Positions 24,055 to 26,654 of a stretch of DNA of 26,654 nucleotides are shown piece after piece (the first letter of the stretch is position 1; each line of letters begins with the position of its first letter). The translations under genes were made by a program, and so were the position numbers. The stretch is from an uncultured Bacilli bacterium. Lineage in GTDB: Bacteria > Bacillota_I > Bacilli_A > RF39 > UBA660. The notes below the pieces were generated by a model, which saw only the letters and a list, made by a program, of their open reading frames with translations, did no database searches and was not told the DNA's origin. The DNA lies in assembly GCA_944333305.1 (NCBI GenBank), contig CALVKV010000001.1, forward strand, positions 1 to 26,654. The letters are read 5' to 3'.

Positions 24055-25890
24055 AATTTCAAATGGATTCTGTAAAGTACCATCACCACTTGTTATTATG
24101 ACATTAGATTTTAGGTTTAGGGATGGTTTTATTCCATAGGAAGACCAGACACCCGTATTGGCAGAAGAACTTAAATCACCAACTGCAAGTGCATAATATG
24201 AACTATAAGGATTTACTAGCCAAAAACTCACATTATTTTCATATCTATCAAATTGCCCTGACATTAATTCTCCTAATCTTAATAGACCAACTTTTGCTAT
24301 AGTTGTACTTGATGTTAATGTATTACCAGTTTCATCTGTATATTTTGCTAATCTATAATTTTGACCACTTCCTACTGCTCCTAAATACCATGTTGTACTA
24401 TCTTCTATCATATTACTGTAGCTATCTCCTACATAATTTGTTAAATAATCTGTATTAAGAAATCTGCCTACAGTGCTAGTATTTGAATAAATATTATTAC
24501 TTCCAAAAGTAGAAGTAATAAAACTTCCAGAACTTTTTAATGGTTTGGCACTTGTTATTTTTGTTAAACCATCTGTTTCATGACTTACTATTCTATATAA
24601 ATTATTTTCATCATTTCCAAACTGTACGTATTCACCACTGTATCTACTTGAAAGTAATGTTCCTGATAGATTAGTATCATTATCTCCTTCTAATCTATAG
24701 GGATTATCTACTGTTCCATTGCCAGATACTATATTTATCTTTGATTTCAAATTTATTGATGGTCTAATTCCATATGCATTTGAAGGATTACCAGAACCAG
24801 CAGTACCATTAATATTCACATAACGCAAAGAAGAAGAATTACTTGGTGTTAAAGTCCTCCACATAAGTCCATTATTTAAATAACCATTACTAAATGTTGT
24901 TCCTTTATAACTTGTTTGATATTCGTAAATATTTAATAATCCTACGGCATCAGTTACTGTTGCTCCGCCATTAGGCCTTCTTATAGCTCCTAAAGATGTA
25001 TCATTTTCTGTCACATCCCATACACTATCAGTTACTATAAAGTTCTCATAATCTCTTAAATTGCATAGAAAGCCATCTACTGTTGTATCATTTAACCACA
25101 TTTCCATATAACTTCCTGCAAAGGCACTACTATCATCATCATAGTTAACAGTACTTATATTCCACTGAGTTACTAACTTAACTGTCTTTTCTTCATTATT
25201 TATAGATACTGCTCTCCATAACTTGCCACTATACCAAATATAGTTATTTGGATTACTTCCCGTTATAAAAGTATCAACTCCATCATCATAAGTACTTCCA
25301 TTATCTCCTATGTTACTCATAACTACTGATGCTACACTCTTATCTTTTTCTTGGCTTACTTCTACTCTTAACTTTCCACTAAATACTTGACCTGAGTAAT
25401 CTCCATCTATTTCATCAGTTATCCATAAATTTAATTTATATTTATTAGTACTCTTTCCTTCTATTGTTCCACTATCTAATACTCTATTAGGATTAGAACC
25501 TATCTTAGTAAGTAAAGTCGCTCCACTATCAGCACCATTTTTATTTAGATTATACTTTAAATACTTATCATCTATTCTTTCATCATTATCTCCTATAGTG
25601 TTATCATCTAAATAGATTGTATAATCTACTGCTTTATTTCCATTATTTATTAGTTTAAAATTTGAACCATCTAATTCTAATCCATTTTTATCACTTATAC
25701 CTATTACACTATCTAAATTTATCCCTTCACTAGTTTCATCTAGGACTAATTCTAACTCTCCTACTTTTACTATCTGGTCTGTTCCTGATAGTTGTGTAGA
25801 AAAGTAAGCATATGCAATGGCAAGTAATAGAATTAATACTATTAATATACTTATAATTATTACTGTCACTTTCTTCTTTTTCTCTTTCAT
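24043..25890 (-). CDS. Secreted SipW-type protein with two tandem C-terminal modules
   Basis: A 615-aa exported protein. A basic start (K-E-K-K-K-K) and a hydrophobic core (8-26) end in A-Y-A-Y-F-S, a SipW-type signal peptide. Residues about 36-185 form a TasA/camelysin-like beta domain ('LINNGNKAVDYTIYLDD', 'YKLNLWITDEIDGDYSG', 'FSGKLRVEVSQ'). Two modules follow (about 205-401 and 405-615), each opening with a W/Y-R-(A/I)-V-S strand and closing with 'YGI(R/K)PS(I/L)NLKS' and S-G-(N/D)-G-T-(V/L)-x-N-P. They resemble the DUF6273-type domain of Bacillota surface proteins, from memory. It has its own promoter (25958-25986) and terminator. It shares the export route of the main locus but is separated from it by tex. 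Confidence 0.75.
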   Translation of the reverse strand: MKEKKKKVTVIIISILIVLILLLAIAYAYFSTQLSGTDQIVKVGELELVLDETSEGINLDSVIGISDKNGLELDGSNFKLINNGNKAVDYTIYLDDNTIGDNDERIDDKYLKYNLNKNGADSGATLLTKIGSNPNRVLDSGTIEGKSTNKYKLNLWITDEIDGDYSGQVFSGKLRVEVSQEKDKSVASVVMSNIGDNGSTYDDGVDTFITGSNPNNYIWYSGKLWRAVSINNEEKTVKLVTQWNISTVNYDDDSSAFAGSYMEMWLNDTTVDGFLCNLRDYENFIVTDSVWDVTENDTSLGAIRRPNGGATVTDAVGLLNIYEYQTSYKGTTFSNGYLNNGLMWRTLTPSNSSSLRYVNINGTAGSGNPSNAYGIRPSINLKSKINIVSGNGTVDNPYRLEGDNDTNLSGTLLSSRYSGEYVQFGNDENNLYRIVSHETDGLTKITSAKPLKSSGSFITSTFGSNNIYSNTSTVGRFLNTDYLTNYVGDSYSNMIEDSTTWYLGAVGSGQNYRLAKYTDETGNTLTSSTTIAKVGLLRLGELMSGQFDRYENNVSFWLVNPYSSYYALAVGDLSSSANTGVWSSYGIKPSLNLKSNVIITSGDGTLQNPFEIELG

Positions 25891-25957
25891 ATACCTCTCT
25901 CCATACTTCTTATTCTTATCTATATCACTTATTCTTATACCTTAAATAACTATTTTA

Positions 25958-25986
25958 ATATTAACGCATAAAGTCCTCTGTATCAA
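25958..25986 (-). promoter_or_regulatory. Promoter of the 24043-25890 gene
   Basis: On the minus strand TTGATA and TAATAT are 17 bases apart, about 70 bases upstream of the 25890 start. The ribosome site GAGAGG lies just before the ATG. Confidence 0.55.
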
Positions 25987-26001
25987 TTATTTTGACATTA
26001 T

Positions 26002-26035
26002 AAAAGAATAGAATAATCTCTTACTCTATTCTTTT
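26002..26035. terminator. Hairpin, possible bidirectional terminator
   Basis: AAAAGAATAGA (26002-26012) pairs perfectly with TCTATTCTTTT (26025-26035) around a 12-base loop, with short T-runs in both directions. It would insulate the secreted-protein promoter from transcription arriving from the right edge. Confidence 0.45.
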
Positions 26036-26121
26036 TACACTATGAAAGAAAGTAATTCTATTACTTAGATATTTACTAAACTGCCCCCCCCCCAGGTAAC
26101 TATTTGTAAACGGGTGTTAAT

Positions 26122-26162
26122 ATGGGGGGCTAGTATATTTAGTGGACAGTTTTTTCCGGGGG
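26122..26162 (+). repeat. Right copy of inverted IS-end-like repeat
   Basis: ATGGGG at 26122, AGTGGACA at 26141-26148, nine bases, then GGGGG at 26158-26162. It matches the copy at 30-71 in reverse orientation with the same nine-base inner spacing. No transposase lies beside it. Confidence 0.4.
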
Positions 26163-26277
26163 TATCAAAGATTATTAAAGTACCTTTACTATCCATAATA
26201 TATCCCTTCCTTCCATTTGTATCTTATATATTTATGTTAACATGATGTTAGATATTATTCAATATTTGCATCCATTT

Positions 26278-26544
26278 TTATTTCTGTAGCTTTCTAAAAA
26301 GACTAATCCCCAATGCCTCATAATAATCATTTACTGTATCAAAAGAAGTAATATCATAACTTTCATAATCTTTAATACAATCAATAATACTAGAATCTAA
26401 ATTACCTACATCCATTTCTTCTCTAAGACTAAATAAACTAATTCTTTGTAAATCTGTTACTTTAGATATATCAGGACTTGCTATCTGAATTGCCTTGTGA
26501 TTAGCCAAATCATTAGTAACATAACTAGTATCAAGTATAGCAAA
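26278..26544 (-). pseudogene. 5'-truncated gene of unknown function
   Basis: The minus-strand frame is open from 26544 to a stop at 26278 (88 codons), reading 'FAILDTSYVTNDLANHKAIQ' and ending 'EALGISLFRKLQK'. Protein-like composition continues upstream of any usable start: only a TTG at 26508 is available, and it has no ribosome site. The frame closes at a TGA exactly beside the hairpin of the putative insertion element. The simplest reading is a gene whose 5' part was displaced by that element. I do not recognise the family. It could instead be a short gene starting at TTG. Confidence 0.5.
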
Positions 26545-26654
26545 TCAACCACCCTGCACTGAAAGTACAGGGTTTGGTGTGAGGACTGGAACTCCTTCTA
26601 TGCTAAAGCATACTATTGTCATCATTTACAAATATATCTTCTATTCCATCCTTT
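26545..26654 (-). mobile_element. Putative right end of an IS200/IS605-family (TnpB-type) element
   Basis: On the minus strand CCCTG, an ACT-TTC-AGT inner hairpin and CAGGG are followed by TGGTTGA. This mirrors the well-known layout at TnpB-type right ends, where a CCC...ACTTTAGT...GGG hairpin is followed by AGGTT-A. The preceding short frame, 'CFSIEGVPVLTPNPVLSVQGG', is compatible with a TnpB C-terminal tail. The element continues beyond the window, so neither tnpB nor the left end can be seen. Family assignment rests on hairpin resemblance alone. Confidence 0.4.

Larger units (their letters stand above)
25891..26277. other. 387-base gene-free region: promoter, hairpin, poly-C tract, IS-like end
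   Basis: No open frame with a ribosome site is seen. In transcription order it contains the IS-end-like repeat (26122-26162), a run of ten Cs (26084-26093), an 11-pair hairpin (26002-26035) and the promoter of the downstream secreted protein. The C and G runs stand out sharply in this AT-rich sequence and may mark foreign DNA. Confidence 0.6.

Overview
The window is a strongly AT-rich, densely packed bacterial segment in which every convincing gene lies on the minus strand, so transcription runs from high to low coordinates. Shine-Dalgarno sites are GGAGG-like, UGA is used as a stop, Trp is encoded by UGG, and SipW-type signal peptides (Y-A-W/Y-F) abound. This suits a Gram-positive-lineage (Bacillota/Bacilli-like) organism using the standard code, possibly an uncultured gut lineage; the placement is an inference from style, not from a marker gene. 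The only housekeeping gene is tex (21801-23948).

Layout in transcription order. (i) The right edge (26278-26654) holds a 5'-truncated gene next to a hairpin resembling an IS200/IS605-type right end. (ii) 24043-25890 is a secreted 615-aa protein with two tandem modules, with its own promoter and terminator. (iii) tex is followed by a small one-pass membrane protein. (iv) 8647-21391 looks like one long operon: a membrane-anchored protein, a fibre-subunit-like protein, a 2383-aa repeat-rich exported protein, a 35-aa microprotein, a 503-aa cytoplasmic protein, then two signal peptidase/substrate pairs. (v) 7537-8565 is a second fibre-subunit-like protein with its own promoter and two terminators. 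(vi) An Rpn/PD-(D/E)XK-type gene with its own promoter and terminator sits at 6459-7325. (vii) 141-6347 is a further operon: a signal peptidase-like/substrate pair, an unknown 329-aa protein, a membrane-anchored McrB-type AAA+ ATPase, a DUF2357-like protein, and a final signal peptidase/substrate pair.

The outstanding feature is a module repeated four times: a SipW/archaeal-type signal peptidase-like gene followed by an overlapping gene for an exported, mostly TasA/camelysin-like protein. Two peptidases keep the Ser-His catalytic pair (694-1281, 9194-9754). The other two (5844-6347, 10345-10872) keep the fold signatures but have lost catalytic residues. With two paralogous fibre-subunit-like proteins, a giant surface protein and an AAA+ pair placed among the modules, the locus reads as an undescribed cell-surface fibre or matrix assembly system. 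That function is an inference. Homologous inverted motifs near both window edges hint that the block may have been mobilised as an island.
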